Positions 47,860 to 61,000 of a stretch of DNA of 64,000 nt are shown here, piece after piece. Position 1 is the stretch's first letter; every line of letters begins with the position of its first letter. A model generated the notes under the pieces. It had not been told where the DNA came from. It ran no database searches and saw only the letters and a program-made list of their open reading frames with translations. The DNA is from Morella rubra (Eukaryota > Streptophyta > Magnoliopsida > Fagales > Myricaceae). The stretch spans positions 33,354,171 through 33,418,170 of the forward strand of contig CM025850.1 in the NCBI GenBank assembly GCA_003952965.2, given 5' to 3'. Both the position numbers and the translations under genes were made by a program.

Positions 47860-49865
47860 TCGTTAGTAAAAGCCCGCACTAGATACAACCAAAGCTCATT
47901 TAGCAAAAAAAAAAGATACAACCAAAACTCAGAAAAAGTTCGCCGTTCGCCTACGGTGACGGTGACGGTGAGCTTCTCGGTCCGTGTGCACGTGTGTGTT
48001 GATTTCCGAGGCCAATACCCCACACGGGGTTGCCGTTTATGGTAGCTATTCAGTCTAGTGATCACCTCCCAGCAGTTGAGAGATTTTCCCTTTTATACAA
48101 TTTTTTTTTTCTTCTCAATTATTCTTATTTTAGTGGCTATTTATAAATATTTTAAACAACAGCCTTGCCTTGGGGCCACATAGGCTGTACAGCACATGGT
48201 CAAAGTATCCATAAAATTCTACGTATAAAATCCTAAGACACTTGTCAGTTTTTGACAGCATCTTATCTAGAAATTTCGGCCGCAAAATTATGGGATATAT
48301 TTTGGACGGACTTTATTATTTTTGCTGAATTAATATACTTAATTGGAAATAGGTAAATTAGACTTGAGAGTAGATTTGATAGTGTGTTTTTATTGGGAGT
48401 TTTATGTCCCTAATTAAAAGGGAATCATTTTAAACGGTTGTGAAAAGGTCAGGAATGTGTTGTGATAAGTTTGGTATTATAGTTTTAAGAGGTCGCTAGA
48501 ATGCATATCGGATAATTCCCAAAGTGTGAAATCTTTTGCTAATATCTATTGCCATTTCATTTTAATTTTCATGGGTTGATAATGAGGAATATTACATCCA
48601 AGTCGTAAATAAGTCACAGGCAGTTGCACTCTCACTACTGTCAATCTGTTTTTCAACTAAATCAAGTTGTTCAAAACCGTATATAAAGATTGAGTGTAAC
48701 GGATAGATTATGATCCTCTTCAATTTACAGTATTAATTAGATGACTGAAGAAAAATATAAATCCTACAACATTTAATTTATTTTATTTCTATCTCTTTTG
48801 AAATTGAACTTTTCAGGGATACTGAAATTTTTCTTATTACTAAAAAAACACTATAGAAGATAAAATATTTAAATTGCCTTCTTCCATTGAGTAAGTTTCG
48901 GAACTATTACATTTTTAAGGGATGTTATATATTAGAAAAATTCCTACGATAGTGGCATGAGGGGAAGGTATGGATCCATCACGCAGTCATGGTTGGATTT
49001 GACCCCACCAGATGCATCCACTGCGTAATATGGATACTTACACTCTTAGGGACGAAGTCAAGAATTAACTATTGGAAGTACCAATTATATGAAAAAGATT
49101 TTTCGGGGGAGACAAAATGAATAGATCATAAAAAAATTTCAAAAATTTATTAAAAAAAAGAGTAAAGAATCTGCTGTTTTTTAGAAGTTTTTGAAGGGTT
49201 GGAGGAGTCATGGCCCTCGCCATCCCCCGCTTAGCTTCATCTCTGTCCACTCTCCCTCTCCCCGCCCTCTTCTCAACCCCGTGATGGCCGGAGCACATGC
49301 AACTAAGGAGGCAAGGATGGATTCATCCCACAACCTTGCGCAAGGGGAGAAGGGCCAAAAGGGATGTGCCCTTTTTTCCTTGGTTTTGCATTGTTTGGTA
49401 ATTGCAAGAGAAAGAAGTCAAGTAGTATCGCAAATCTTGATATGCACTTTGTATAGTGTGAATCAAAAGTTTAAAACTTCAGTCCTTATTCGATGATCCT
49501 ATAGTAGTATTTAGAGAATTTAAGATGCATGGTGTAGATCAAAAGAGTTTAAAAACTCCACTTATCTGGTAATATTATTTTTAAAACAATTTACACAGTT
49601 CAAGATGAACTGATGATTAATTACCTAATTTTGTAATTAAGAGCGAGGGGGTGTTTGCAACTACCTAATTGACTCATGGGCAGAAATTAATGTTAAGAAA
49701 AAGGTAATAGCACTAATTGCTATTATATAAGACATCTACTAAGCCATTGATTTTGGACTTTAAAGTCCAAAAAAACAGACGTTTTATGATTAGACATCAA
49801 GTGCTACAATAATACGCAACACTAATCGTATCCGCAGCATCCATAGTTTGCCTAGAAATAAAAAG
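47860..49865. other. Spacer, no gene recognised
   Basis: It begins with the promoter region of the HSP20-like gene, with a long pyrimidine run at 47738-47770. At about 49047-49300 the sequence has the feel of a decayed hAT-type end (GGGACGAAGTCAAGAATT), but no partner end or target duplication was found. Confidence 0.4.
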
Positions 49866-49869
49866 GGGG

Positions 49870-50450
49870 ACTAAATATATATTTCGCCCAATAATTATTA
49901 AGGTCCTCATAATTTGGACGAAAATTAATATATTGGATCCGTAAAATGATGGATTTATCCCCACATTTTTTTGGACAATGATAGGTTTGTGAAGGTTAAC
50001 TTTTCGTTTTACTGATTAAAAATATGATTAGATACAAATTCTCCCACCGAATTTGGAGTTTCGATATTTTACACCACGTCTTTAATTTGGACGAAAAATT
50101 GATATTTTGTTGAAATAAAAAAAAACACTCTCATAATTGTTTTATATATAAATTTGTTATTTCATTGAATCAAAATATCAATTTTTATCTAAATTGACAA
50201 GGGAGGATGAAAAGCGTATAAGGGTGGTAGTTGATGGGCAAAATATGAAATCGATAGTTCGAAGTGCTATGTATCCGTACCTCAATAATTAGTGCTTGAG
50301 AAAAGGTGTATTTTTCCTTTAAAAATATTAGTTTTCGTACAAATTAACGTAGGGGTATAAATACAACATTAGTAATTGAGGTGAAATAAAATTTAATCGA
50401 TAATTCTAGACGTAAAACAGTTGGTGGGCAAAAGTGTATTTTATTGAAAA
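49870..50450. repeat. Degenerate MITE-like inverted repeat
   Basis: The left part (AAATATATATTTCGCCCAATA and TAATTTGGACGAAAATTAAT) and the reverse complement of the right part (AAATACACTTTTGCCCACCA and TTAATTTGTACGAAAACTAA) match with many changes. There may be a second copy nested in it. Ends are approximate. Confidence 0.4.
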
Positions 50451-50454
50451 AAAA

Positions 50455-51780
50455 ACCATCCCTAATTCATTACCGGTCCCTATAGCTGATGAGATTAGTC
50501 TCTTTGACCATGAGAATTCCCACTAAAAGAAGTAACCCTTATGCTCTTAATTCCTTTAACTTCCTATGGATTGTTTTTTTTCTTCTAAACAACTTCCTAT
50601 GGGAATTATTGTTTATATACAATTATGGTAATCCTTAATCCGACAGCTAGCTTTTGATTGTCTTCATATGTTTGTCCATTAATCATACAAGTTTCTTCTA
50701 ATATCCTATTGGTTTAAAGGCATTCTCCAGTCTGTTCTCCTCCACCATGTTAATAATTTCAAAAAAGCATCAAAAACAAAAGAAGAAGAGCTTCCATGGA
50801 TCACGCCTTACGGTCACGGATGACCATCTGATATGATTATCTCCGTATACAAACTACTCGGATTTGCTTTAATAATAACTCCGTTGGAGATTCCAATTTC
50901 CTTTTCTCTTCCTAAGATAAGACCTTTAGCACTGCTTCAATAATAGCTATTGGGGGTGCCCCTTTAAAGGCTTTAAAGAGGAAAGGTATTATTGTTCACC
51001 AGTCCACTTCCTTTTGAGATTGGTTGTGGCTAACAGTCGTATCAAACTGAGAAACGTCACCATTAAAGTACTTGCCAAATCCATATTTCTCTCTCTCCAC
51101 CCAATGAAAAGTGGAATTGCTTTTATATTCTTGCAATGTTTGCTGGTTTATGAGACTATTTCGACTTAGGGTTTACTCTTTTGAAAAGTCGTAACGGGAT
51201 AGTTAAAATTCGGCCTCTCGGTCTATCATTGTCTCTTTCCACAACGGTAAATGTAAACGCAAAAGAGCATATTTCTTATTCTTCTCTAACTTCTTTTCAA
51301 TGCGTAGATAAAATTTATATATATTTTTAAATAATGTTTGATTAGAGGTGCAAATATGCGGTTCTTACGAAAAGCAAGAACTTGGCCACGTGGGAGCAGG
51401 TTTGGTCATTTATCATCATATAATATAGTTGGAATTATTTTAAGGCAAGTCCATTGAATGGCTCTTTCTCGAAGCCTCAATAATGGCTTCGTGGTCCATT
51501 TGAGGCATTAAAGAAAGCGTAAAAAGATAAAGGTGACAAAATCGTTACCTCATATGCTTACCACATGCCCCTCGCTTTAATTTCCCGTGTTAAATGTTGT
51601 TGCAATTTTTGGATACATGCCACTTGCCAGCTCTACATGCAGTCAAATTTGGGGTCTCTCGATCTTCTCCCTCCATCCTCTAGGGAAGTAGGTAACCAAA
51701 TGTGAGAGTTTAATCTTGGAGCCAACTAGTCTAAGCAAGCAGGAGTTTGTGTACGAAACAAACTTCGATAAGGGATATTA
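50455..51780. other. Spacer, no gene recognised
   Basis: AT-rich sequence with no domain, RNA gene or clear repeat. Confidence 0.45.
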
Positions 51781-51787
51781 AAAATAT

Positions 51788-52299
51788 GGAGAAATATCAA
51801 TTGTTCGTCTCATAAGTATGCGTCAATTGTATTTGAGATCCGTTAACTTTCAAAACTGCGATTTACGTCCTCTAAGTATGAAACATTTGCAATGTTCGTC
51901 CATAGTCAAAATTTCTGTTAAACTTGACAGAATTTGGCATTAAAATGACCGAAATACCCTCAAAGACAATTTTTAAAAAATAAATAAAATTAAGAAATAA
52001 ATTAAAAATATATATAGATTATTGAAATAGAGTTTCAATAGCTTTATTTAAAAAATATTACCTTTTTTTAATATCATTTTTTTATTTTTAATGAATTTTT
52101 TAAATATTTTTATTAATTTTGTTTTAGAGGTTATTTTGGTCATTTTAATGCCGAATTCCATCAATTATAACGGAAATTTTGACTGTGGACGAACATTGCA
52201 AATGTTTTATACTTATAGGACGTAAATCGTATTTTTTAAAGTTAGGAAGAGTGAAATGCAATTGACGTAAATTTATAGGACAAACAATGACTTTTCTTC
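51788..52299. mobile_element. MULE-type MITE, 512 bp
   Basis: An exact 9-bp duplication TAAAAATAT flanks it (51779-51787 and 52300-52308). Inverted repeats of more than 150 bases share 'ACATTTGCAATGTTCGTCCA', 'CGATTTACGTCCT' and 'GGCATTAAAATGACC'. The AT-rich centre is related to that of the element at 34286-34798. It has no coding capacity. Confidence 0.9.
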
Positions 52300-52309
52300 T
52301 AAAAATATT

Positions 52310-55155
52310 CAAAGTTCTGTCTCTTATCAGCTTATTTGTATTTCAATGGACCTTTTGCATACAAGATTTTTCTAGCCACCTAAAACTAGTTAATAAAAAA
52401 TTACAAATATTTAAAGCTTGAAGGAGAGTTAACAAAGCAAAACATACGTGGAATATTTTACATTCGGTTTTTTTTTTTTTTTTTGTGTGTCTAGATAAAC
52501 TTATACGCACCTATAAAGTTTGAACTTAAAATTTTAGAGCGAGCATATCACTAAGACTCAATCCTAAATTATTAGGCTAATCTCTTGGAATTGGAAAATC
52601 TCACACTTGCAGTTACATAAACATGATAATTTCTGATCTTTGATTAAAATTGGTCTAAGTTTTCAGGGTTTGCCGCTGCACTCCCGATTTCTAGTTAGAT
52701 CAACTAGGCGCAAATTCAATACAAATTAAAGAAGAGTTTATCATATTAATACTGTAGGTGAACTTGTACATACTGTATACTATGCTCTTTTTTCACAATA
52801 CAATAATTGGAAAAAGGGGGAGAGCACTCTAGGAACCAAGGCTTTACTGGGGAGAGGCTGGTAATTGTTTATTCTTGAAAAAGTTCAAAAGCAACAACAG
52901 AGAACGAGGTATGTCTAACCCCATTTGAAAAATCACGGACTTCAAATTTTGAAAGCTATAAGATACAGATAGAGGGGATGAAACTGGTACTAAAATATTT
53001 GTTTAATCCCTCCACTTATATACGTAGCGGTTTATTTATAGCAGAAAAGTACAGATTGAGATCAGCTTTTTTCAACTATCTTAATGGTTACACTTGCCAG
53101 ATCAGATAACACCTGTGGGTTTTGAGGCGCTTTCTGTCTTCGAAAGCTTACCAACAAGCATTTCTTTTGCTTCAGATACGTACGTACGAGGAAATGGCAG
53201 CAAGGGGGCCACATGGCCACCAAATTATTTAAAAGTTAGGCCTGGGGCTGCCTATCACAGCTCTATTTGATAAATTGACTGGTTCAGTGCAGAGAACTGG
53301 AATAATGAAGGAGAGAGAGAGAGAATGAGAGAGAATGAGAAACAACCTCCCTTGAGTAAGTTTTACTGGTCTTACACGCGAAAAGATAAACTGATAAACA
53401 AGTCGTCTTATGGGACTGAAGACTACTGGGCGGGGCGACCTGAAGTCATAACATCTAAATTGGATTGGAATTCTGCAGACTCCTAGGCACCTCAGATCTG
53501 ACTTGAATTGGAAGTCACAGACTCACAGGCCGGGACGAGTCATGCTTTGGTTAGGTAAGGCTGAACTCAGTTACAAGGAACAGTCAATAACCAATTTGCA
53601 CCCCTCCTTTTAGCTTGTAATTAATTAACCAAATCGAGCTTTTTATGAATAGTTCAAGCTATAAATTTAGCTTTCAGTTGAGATTCATTTGATAAAAATA
53701 CTATTTAAGTACTTTATTTCTTCGTTAGGTAAGATTTGTTTAACCTCAGCTCAACTTATGCAAGGAAATATGCTCATATATTTATATAGAATAAATAACT
53801 TCACTTTTGTTATTTTATTTGGTAATGGGAACATTTAGATATTTGAAAACATGGGCGATCAGAATTATCATCTTCTCAGAATCTCAGCCCTGCAGATGTA
53901 GCTTAAATACTTGTGGGTACGTATAGGTTTTTATATAGAGATGTGTGTGAATATAAAGAGATACCCATAAGTATAATATATATGTAATTATGAATTGATA
54001 AATAAATAATTATAATATTGTAAGCTTCAAACTATTGAAATTGTATAATTTGACACCAGCTGTCCTGAAATATTATAAGAGACAATCTGCAGTAGTACGT
54101 CCCTCTCGAACTTGAGATCATATTCAACGTGGCATTATAAATAAAGCAATATATATATATAAATAAAATTAATAATTAATGGACACGTTAAGAACTTCAA
54201 TATATTTCAATTGTAGAAAAAAAAAAAAGAATTGTGACGATGATGAGACATCACAAGTGGGGCACAAGTGGGGCTGAGAACCCTCTTGGATATATTTTTA
54301 TACGCACTAAAACAAGAAAAATAAGGTGCTCGGGGTGTTGATTGCTGCTAATTAATTAGCAATAATAACATCGATTTTCTTTTTCCCTGTAGTTGTGGAT
54401 GACTGTATACATTATGGAAATTAGAATAGCCTGCATTATAGGGCACGTGATCATGATCAAGTTAATAATTCTTAAAGATAACATTATTTACAAAAGACCA
54501 ACAAGGGACTCGATCCAGTTGGAGTTTTGGGGCAGAAAATTAAAAAAAATTAAGTTGGGAAGGAGTGGGGAGGAATGAATTATTAGATTTGTTTTTTTGA
54601 GAGAAAAATAATCCAATAATTGAAACAACTGTGTATAGATCTTGAAAGAGATTGGTGGCATTTGGGATCCTACTCTTATCACAGGATCAAAAAGTTCAAG
54701 CTGCTTTTTAACATGTGGAAGAGCTAGCAACAATATCGTTGTTGGTGGGAATCAAATCTTGCGCCACTCAACTTGCTTCCAAATTGCGTTTGATTGGTCT
54801 CTGAGCACCGAAAGAGCTTGTTCACACAAATTTATACGAATTTTCAAAGGAGACATTTTGCGCACCAAGGGGAAGCAAAATCAGATTAATTAAGGTTGAT
54901 CAGCAACGAGGTTTTTGGGCCCAGTCGAATATTCAAAAACACTGTAGCTTGAGCTAGCGTTTCAAATTTTGTAGCTATTAATTGATAACGTATGTAACAC
55001 CCGACATGACAACAAAGTACGAAGATATATTCTACCAAAACATTAAGAATTCTCAAAGGCGTCAGCTACGGCTTTGGTTGAGGTTTGAGATAATATTAGA
55101 ATTCACAATTAGGCATTAGCTAGCTAGGCACTTCCTCTACTTTCTTCTTTCTTTT
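52310..55155. other. Spacer, no gene recognised
   Basis: It includes a GAGAGA microsatellite at 53310-53340 and a TACGTACGTACG run at 53179-53190. Open frames near 54393 and 54642 match nothing known. Confidence 0.45.
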
Positions 55156-55162
55156 TATTTTT

Positions 55163-55625
55163 GAGTAAATTACAATAAACTCTCACGAACGACTACCATA
55201 TTTCTCCAAACTACAATTCTTGATCATGATTCCTCCAAAATATTCTTTCTTTCCGTTGTGATCAATTGCATGCCAGCTAGCTAGTACTCAACCACATTGG
55301 CTAGAAATCCGTCGCACAATATAACTTGCACGTGCGATAAGTTTGAGGGTGTATTTAAGATTGAAGCAATAATTTGTCGGGATTAAAAAATGAGTAAATT
55401 ACCATTAACACCCATGAACTACCATATACATCCTAGTATCAAATATAACCCACCAAACTTATAATTCTTGTCACGGAAATCATCTTACTTAATGGTTAGT
55501 GTGGTACGGGCCGGGAGCAATTGGCTATGGAAAGATGGATTCGGGGTTGAGTCGTCATGAATTGTAGTTTAGGGATGCATTTGATATTAAGATGGTAATT
55601 CGTGAGAGTTTATTATAATTTTCCC
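55163..55625. repeat. MITE-like foldback element
   Basis: The left end contains AATAAACTCTCACGAACGAC and the right end its inverted counterpart (ATTCGTGAGAGTTTATTATA). The arms also share AAACTACAATTC. A partial third copy of the end sequence lies at 55390. No convincing target duplication was seen. Confidence 0.55.
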
Positions 55626-55629
55626 ATAA

Positions 55630-58220
55630 TTATAAATTTCTTCTTTCAAAATCATCCTACTCATGAAAATTTATTGACATATTTAGGGTTGAGCATGGAC
55701 ACCGGGCCTCAGGTCAATTTTTCAGTCCCTAGCTACCAGCAGTCAAAAGAAGTGATTATTAGTAGACAAGTTTCTCTAACAAGTGCCCAATTATTCAATG
55801 GCTGTCAATTAACGACTAAAACGACCTCCTCGAGTCCAGCTATAAGGACAGCATTATCGACTGCTCATACTGACGTACGGCTCAAACTTTGGCTTAATTA
55901 GAGATGAAAAGAGGAGTCAGGATATAGACGCGATGATAATACTCAGTGAAGGGAGGAGGCATGCATGGTGACGTCGACGAGAAAGAAAACAAAAGTCATT
56001 AATACTAATACGTCATAATATTTGCTGGTCGTGTTGGGTAATGTTGGGTCACCCAACACATCTCTTCCGATCGAGATCCCACCTGACAACTTGGTCTAAG
56101 GACCCAATTCATAATTGTACCGCTTACAAGTCCAAAAGCCTACACAAACTCCCCTGGAGCAACGTCATAGTTCCTGGAGCCTGGAGTCTAGACAGCTTCT
56201 AAGATTAACGTTTCATTTCTTGGCCGTACTAGGAAGTTAACATTAATTTCATATACACGATGTTTCAATTGGCCTTGCGGGACAGATTGGAATTGGATGC
56301 TTACAAAACTTAGTTGTGCATTATATACTCTTCATTTGAATCAAATCAATGTTCCTTACCTTGTGCCTGTAATTACATTAGATACCGATGGGTAAGGAAT
56401 AATCAGCCCATTTAGCCTGGCCTAGGGTAACCAAAAAGTAAGAAGAAACATGGACTGCACAGGCCTGCTCTGAGAAGCCCAAAATTCGAAAGAGAAGGCC
56501 CAAAGGGCCCTAGTTATCTAAAACAAATGTCACATCCGCGGAAAGAACTAGCTTGGGCTACAGTCCTCAGAAACGTCCCAGTTATGGGCGACTGCCTCCA
56601 TCAAGCCAACCACGAAACTTTCCACTCTACAAACGCTACACGGCATTGTCCACAAGTGACAAAACCCGCTGACTATTTGACCTGCCACAAAGTACGATTT
56701 TGAACGATGGAAAGGAAGCCTCACCCGCACTACCTATTGACTCCTAATGTTAGGATGAGCAAAACTTCTCTTATAAGTAATACCCCTGGTATGTGTTTTA
56801 TACGAGGCTTCTCCCTTTTTTTCAAAACATACTCCTTTTTACTATATCTCTCGCTCATCTTGTGAAGCATCAGATGCTCATCCCGCAGGAAAACTTCGTT
56901 CACTTTGTCTTAACGTCGGCGGTTTGATACTTAGAAGAAACTCGGCAGTGGCCCTTTGTCCATCGGGTGAGCCAGACAAATTTTGGCCTCATCAGATACA
57001 ATTTAACAAAAGTACCCAAACAGATATTGAACGTGTTTCAAGTAGTATTATCAAGGGAAAAATTTAATGGTGGATATGCTGCTAAAAGATAAGACAGATC
57101 TGTGATCTATGTGGACTGAATAATTTCTAGCAATTTATACTCATGGGGGGAATTTCCCTTTCTCAACCCTTCCTCTCTTTACCATGTTGAAGCTTTTTGT
57201 GCAGATACAAATGTGTAGATCGCGGTCACGGATTGCGCGAATGATAATGGAAGATTTTATGTGTTTTGTTTGCTTGTTATCGAGAGAACAGCAGTTTTGA
57301 AATAAGATCACATCGATAGTTACGTTGATCTGCAGTTTAGGATAGGAAATGAGCAACATTAAGCGGCATAAGCCCCGAAAATTATTATGAAATGCGCTGA
57401 TCAGTGATTACATTATGATGGTCATCTGGTATGCATTCAAAAGAATCCCCTAGGAGTGGAAACGGGTTATGACTCAAACCATCGGAATCTTTGTTTGGTA
57501 GGCCCTGATCGTGTGATGATTCCCGGTGGGCGAGGTAGTGTTAGCTTTATCATCATGCACGTAAGCCGCAGTTGCCGTTGCCGACCACCACTACCAAAAG
57601 CCTTGCATATATAAGATTCGAATCCCTGTAATTTATGCACCTGTAAGATTTTCTCCTGACTCACATGGTCGCATTTTCACAAACTGAGTGAACGGCCCGG
57701 CCGGGGACGGGTCTGAAAACAACTTTCATTATGGTTATTATATCTAATGGCGTTGAACATCGGTTTCACGCATAAATTATAAAGTTACATATATACATGA
57801 TTGAAGGGGAACTGCTTTGTTCCCGAGTCTCCCTCAAAACTGTTAGAAGTCTTGCAGTTCAATCTTTTTTCTTCTTGAAAAATAATCGTAGCAGCTTTGT
57901 TCTTTTGTTAGCTTTGTTGGTTGCAATTTGGCTTGTCACAAACTGGGATATTGTACGAGTATCTTACCCCGGAAAAGAAGACAAAAACGTTGCTCTAATT
58001 GCAGGCCTAGAGACTTGACTTCTGGATTAATTATATATCCATTAGACTTGACGTTTTCGCTATGACCATTTTTAGAGACTTTTTGATCTCCCAATCAACT
58101 GGAAAAAAACGCTTTCCTCCTGGTCAACAAACATATGATGAAACGACGATAGCTTCTATACCAGTATATTTATTACTAAAGGCCATTTTTCTTTCCTGCA
58201 CTCGACCATGTCCGTTCACC
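55630..58220. other. Spacer upstream of the ATL genes
   Basis: No gene is supported. A 73-codon frame at 57797-58018 with one hydrophobic stretch has no recognisable relatives. Confidence 0.45.
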
Positions 58221-58224
58221 AGTC

Positions 58225-58231
58225 TATAAAT
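58225..58231 (+). promoter_or_regulatory. Candidate TATA box of the first ATL gene
   Basis: TATAAAT lies 168 bases before the start codon of the RING-H2 gene at 58399, a usual plant spacing for a leader of about 140 bases. Confidence 0.5.
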
Positions 58232-58398
58232 GTCAGCGAGCTAGCCTTAGTTTTGTGTTATAAAATCCAAAAATTTACAAAGACGTAATTATGAAAAACG
58301 TATAGCATAAGCCTTAGCCTTTTAGCTTTCATCGTATAGATACAATTTTCTGCAAACCCAGCTAACAGAACCACCATGCCCTCCTTCCTTCCCAGCTC

Positions 58399-58881
58399 AT
58401 GGATGCAGAGCACAGACACGGAATGGGATTCAGCCCAGTTTTGATTGGTCTTTTTGGGGTAGTAGCCGGGGCGATTGTGGTTGCAACATACTATTTCATC
58501 GCGGTTGGCTGCTGCAACCGAAGGCCTGCGACAAGTCGACCAAATGGAGGCCAAGGCCCTCAAACCGGCCAAGAAGACGGGCCTAGTAGTAGCACATGCA
58601 ATTCGATGGTTCAACTTCTTCCAGTTTTTAGATACTCCAAAGAGTGTGAAGGCGAAACATCATGTGCCGTGTGCTTGTGTGAGTTCAAGGAAGCCGAGGA
58701 GATTCGCGTGTTGCCTGAATGCTTGCACTTGTTTCATGTTACCTGCATTGATACGTGGCTCAAATCCCATTCTAATTGCCCGCTTTGTCGTGCTGATACT
58801 TTGCCTCCAGTGCATGCGGTCTTGTCTTTGCCAAATACCCCGCCTTCGGGGATCCACGGCTTGCAGGAATTTTCAGTATAA
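58399..58881 (+). CDS. ATL-type RING-H2 E3 ubiquitin ligase, 160 aa
   Basis: An intronless gene. One transmembrane segment near residues 11-37 ('[20 protein letters not shown]') is followed by a polar linker and a RING-H2 finger with ligands C89, C92, C108, H110, H113, C116, C127 and C130. The Pro after C127 (NCPLC) and W120 are conserved, as in fingers that bind E2 enzymes. This order, the absence of introns and the short length are typical of the ATL family, membrane-bound ubiquitin ligases often linked to defence or stress responses. The GLD box between membrane segment and finger is not obvious. Target unknown. A second ATL-like gene follows 0.8 kb downstream in the same direction. The ATG at 58399 is the first one ahead of the membrane segment. 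Confidence 0.92.
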   Translation: MDAEHRHGMGFSPVLIGLFGVVAGAIVVATYYFIAVGCCNRRPATSRPNGGQGPQTGQEDGPSSSTCNSMVQLLPVFRYSKECEGETSCAVCLCEFKEAEEIRVLPECLHLFHVTCIDTWLKSHSNCPLCRADTLPPVHAVLSLPNTPPSGIHGLQEFSV

Positions 58882-59693
58882 TCTTCAAAGGGATGAATAG
58901 ACTGGCATCTGCCAATGGCTTTGCGTTGAAGTACTCTGTAACTTCTATTTGTGTGATAGAGCCAAAAGCCTGGACATCGTTTAATGTTGTAAGGAAGATT
59001 GTGCATGTGAAAAATAGAGGTAAAACTGTTAATTTGGTCAGCTCCAAAAGATGTGAAAAACTCTATCATATACCTTGTGGTATATTTATACCACCTCAAT
59101 TAGATGCTTCAATCATTGATTTTTTGTAGTCTGTACTCATTTTCCTTCCCAGAAATCAACAGCGATACTGTTTTTGATCTACAATCTTTGTAATTTTACG
59201 AGGTGGGACTTTGCTAAGCACCTCCCGATTTATAGCTGTGTTGGATGGCACTTTACTATGTTCAATTAGACCCACCAGTATCCGAGTCTCGGCAAAGCAT
59301 CACCCCGCATGGCCCGACCTAATTATGAGCTAGGCTTTGCCAGGCACAGCAACAATTATTAACAAGGGCCGACGTGTGGATTAATCTATTCTTCGAAGTT
59401 CGAAGTTCGACCCATCCAGCCTGATTCTGGTCCATATTGACCCACAACCCAGTCCCTCCTATCTTGAACCGGACACCGATTCTTAAGGTAAGAGGTTCTG
59501 GAGTATAGCCGTCATGATGGTACGTGAACTTTTGTCTTCTAAACATACATTTCCCGTCAATTATTGCGACGCAAAATTCCACAGGGAACCCCACTGTCCC
59601 CAAATGCATCTTCGCTAAAAGCTGCTAAAAAAAGGAAAAAAGAAAAGGAAAAGAAAGAAGCCATAACCACAACGAATACCACTCTTCTCCATC

Positions 59694-60206
59694 ATGGAGA
59701 ACGCACCCACCATATTCAATATACCACCCCCTCCCTTTCCTGCACCGCCTCGCGGCATCGACTTGTCCCCTCTCGAATTCGTTCTCGCTCTTGTCGCCGT
59801 GGTTACCATCCCAGCCTTGATCTACACCTGCTTTTACGCCGTGAAGTGCCCTCCTAACCCTTTCCGAGGGCGCGACCGGAGCTCCTCCGGGAGATTCTCC
59901 AGCGAGACCGAGGGAAACATCAGCGGCAGGGAGGTGGTTTCGGATGTTAAGACTTATGAGAAGGACACGCTTGTCAAAGATGTTGACAGTGAGTGCCCGG
60001 TGTGTTTGTCGGTGTTTGCAGAGGGGGAAGAAGTGAAGCAGCTGTCTTCGTGCAAGCATTCCTTCCATGCTACTTGTATTGCTTTGTGGCTCGATTCTCA
60101 TTCCAATTGTCCGGTGTGTCGTGCTTCTATCGTCAAGCGTCCTAATGGCACGGCCCCCTCCAGAGATGAGGAGCAAGGTGTGCCGGATGCCTCTTCTTTG
60201 GTCTGA
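59694..60206 (+). CDS. ATL-type RING-H2 E3 ubiquitin ligase, 170 aa
   Basis: An intronless gene. A proline-rich N-terminus ('IPPPPFPAPPRGIDLSPLEF') leads into a membrane segment at residues about 27-50. A Ser-rich linker follows, then a RING-H2 finger with C101, C104, C120, H122, H125, C128, C139 and C142. It ends 28 residues after the finger. Like its neighbour it fits the ATL family of membrane-anchored ubiquitin ligases, but outside the finger the two share little, so they are not a recent duplicate pair. Target and trigger are unknown. The start is the first ATG of the frame and gives a sensible type III membrane protein. Confidence 0.92.
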   Translation: MENAPTIFNIPPPPFPAPPRGIDLSPLEFVLALVAVVTIPALIYTCFYAVKCPPNPFRGRDRSSSGRFSSETEGNISGREVVSDVKTYEKDTLVKDVDSECPVCLSVFAEGEEVKQLSSCKHSFHATCIALWLDSHSNCPVCRASIVKRPNGTAPSRDEEQGVPDASSLV

Positions 60207-60209
60207 GTA

Positions 60210-60995
60210 CAGCACCTCGCTTGATCTTCTCCTTTCTTTTCTTCCTTCGATTTTCGTTCTTTGTTTTCTTTATTGGGAAAAGAGAGTGTTTTGTCTCGAC
60301 AGGGAGCAATTAATCGTTTGCTTTTTCACTGCGCCAAGGACCAATTGTAGCTTTTCAGAATACGTTTCTGGGGATAGAGCCCAAATCAATTACTGCATAA
60401 TTCTTGTACGACTTTTCCCCCTGCAGAAAGAGACCTTTATTTACACACATTCATTATTTTACTACCTTGAGGATCAAATTAGGCCTGAATGCATGGACTC
60501 AATGTCCACTGCAGTCTCAGATCAGTGAGCTGAGGTAGCTATGGTGTATAGGAAACTAAAATCAGGTTTTGCCCCAACAGAACCAAAAATAAAAAAAGGA
60601 AGCAGGTTAGCTTTAGAGTTGGCGGCCCCCACTGTTAGGTGAGATGGGATCTTATCAGAGTTTTTAAGACATGATGATCATCTGAGCCGAAGATGGTGGA
60701 AAGTCTAACTCAGTTGAACTTTCTGGCGTCAAATTTGGGTTTAGTTAGAACAGTGCCACTATAAAAGCCCAAAATTTCGTGACAAAAGTTGCTTGACAGC
60801 TCGTCCATATTCTTATAATAATAGTCTCCAAGTGTTTGATGGATTAGGAAAATACATTTCTCTTCCAAAAATTGAAGTGACATATGACCTCGTCCTGAGT
60901 ACTCATCACCAGTGGATTCCTGTCACCCAGATAAGGACACGTCTAGAGGACTAGCTGCCTTTCATTTTCTCTCTCTTTATAAAAAATAAATATTA
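60210..60995. other. 3' region of the second ATL gene and spacer
   Basis: It probably begins with the 3' untranslated region of the ATL gene. Nothing else recognised. Confidence 0.45.
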
Positions 60996-61000
60996 AATAT

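Noticed and set aside
49065-49496. Possible hAT-type fragment or small gene
   Set aside because: One end resembles a hAT terminus, but the other end and a target duplication could not be found, and the frames are not recognisable.
57797-58018. 73-codon frame with one hydrophobic stretch upstream of the ATL gene
   Set aside because: Single weak feature, no relatives recognised. It is probably chance.
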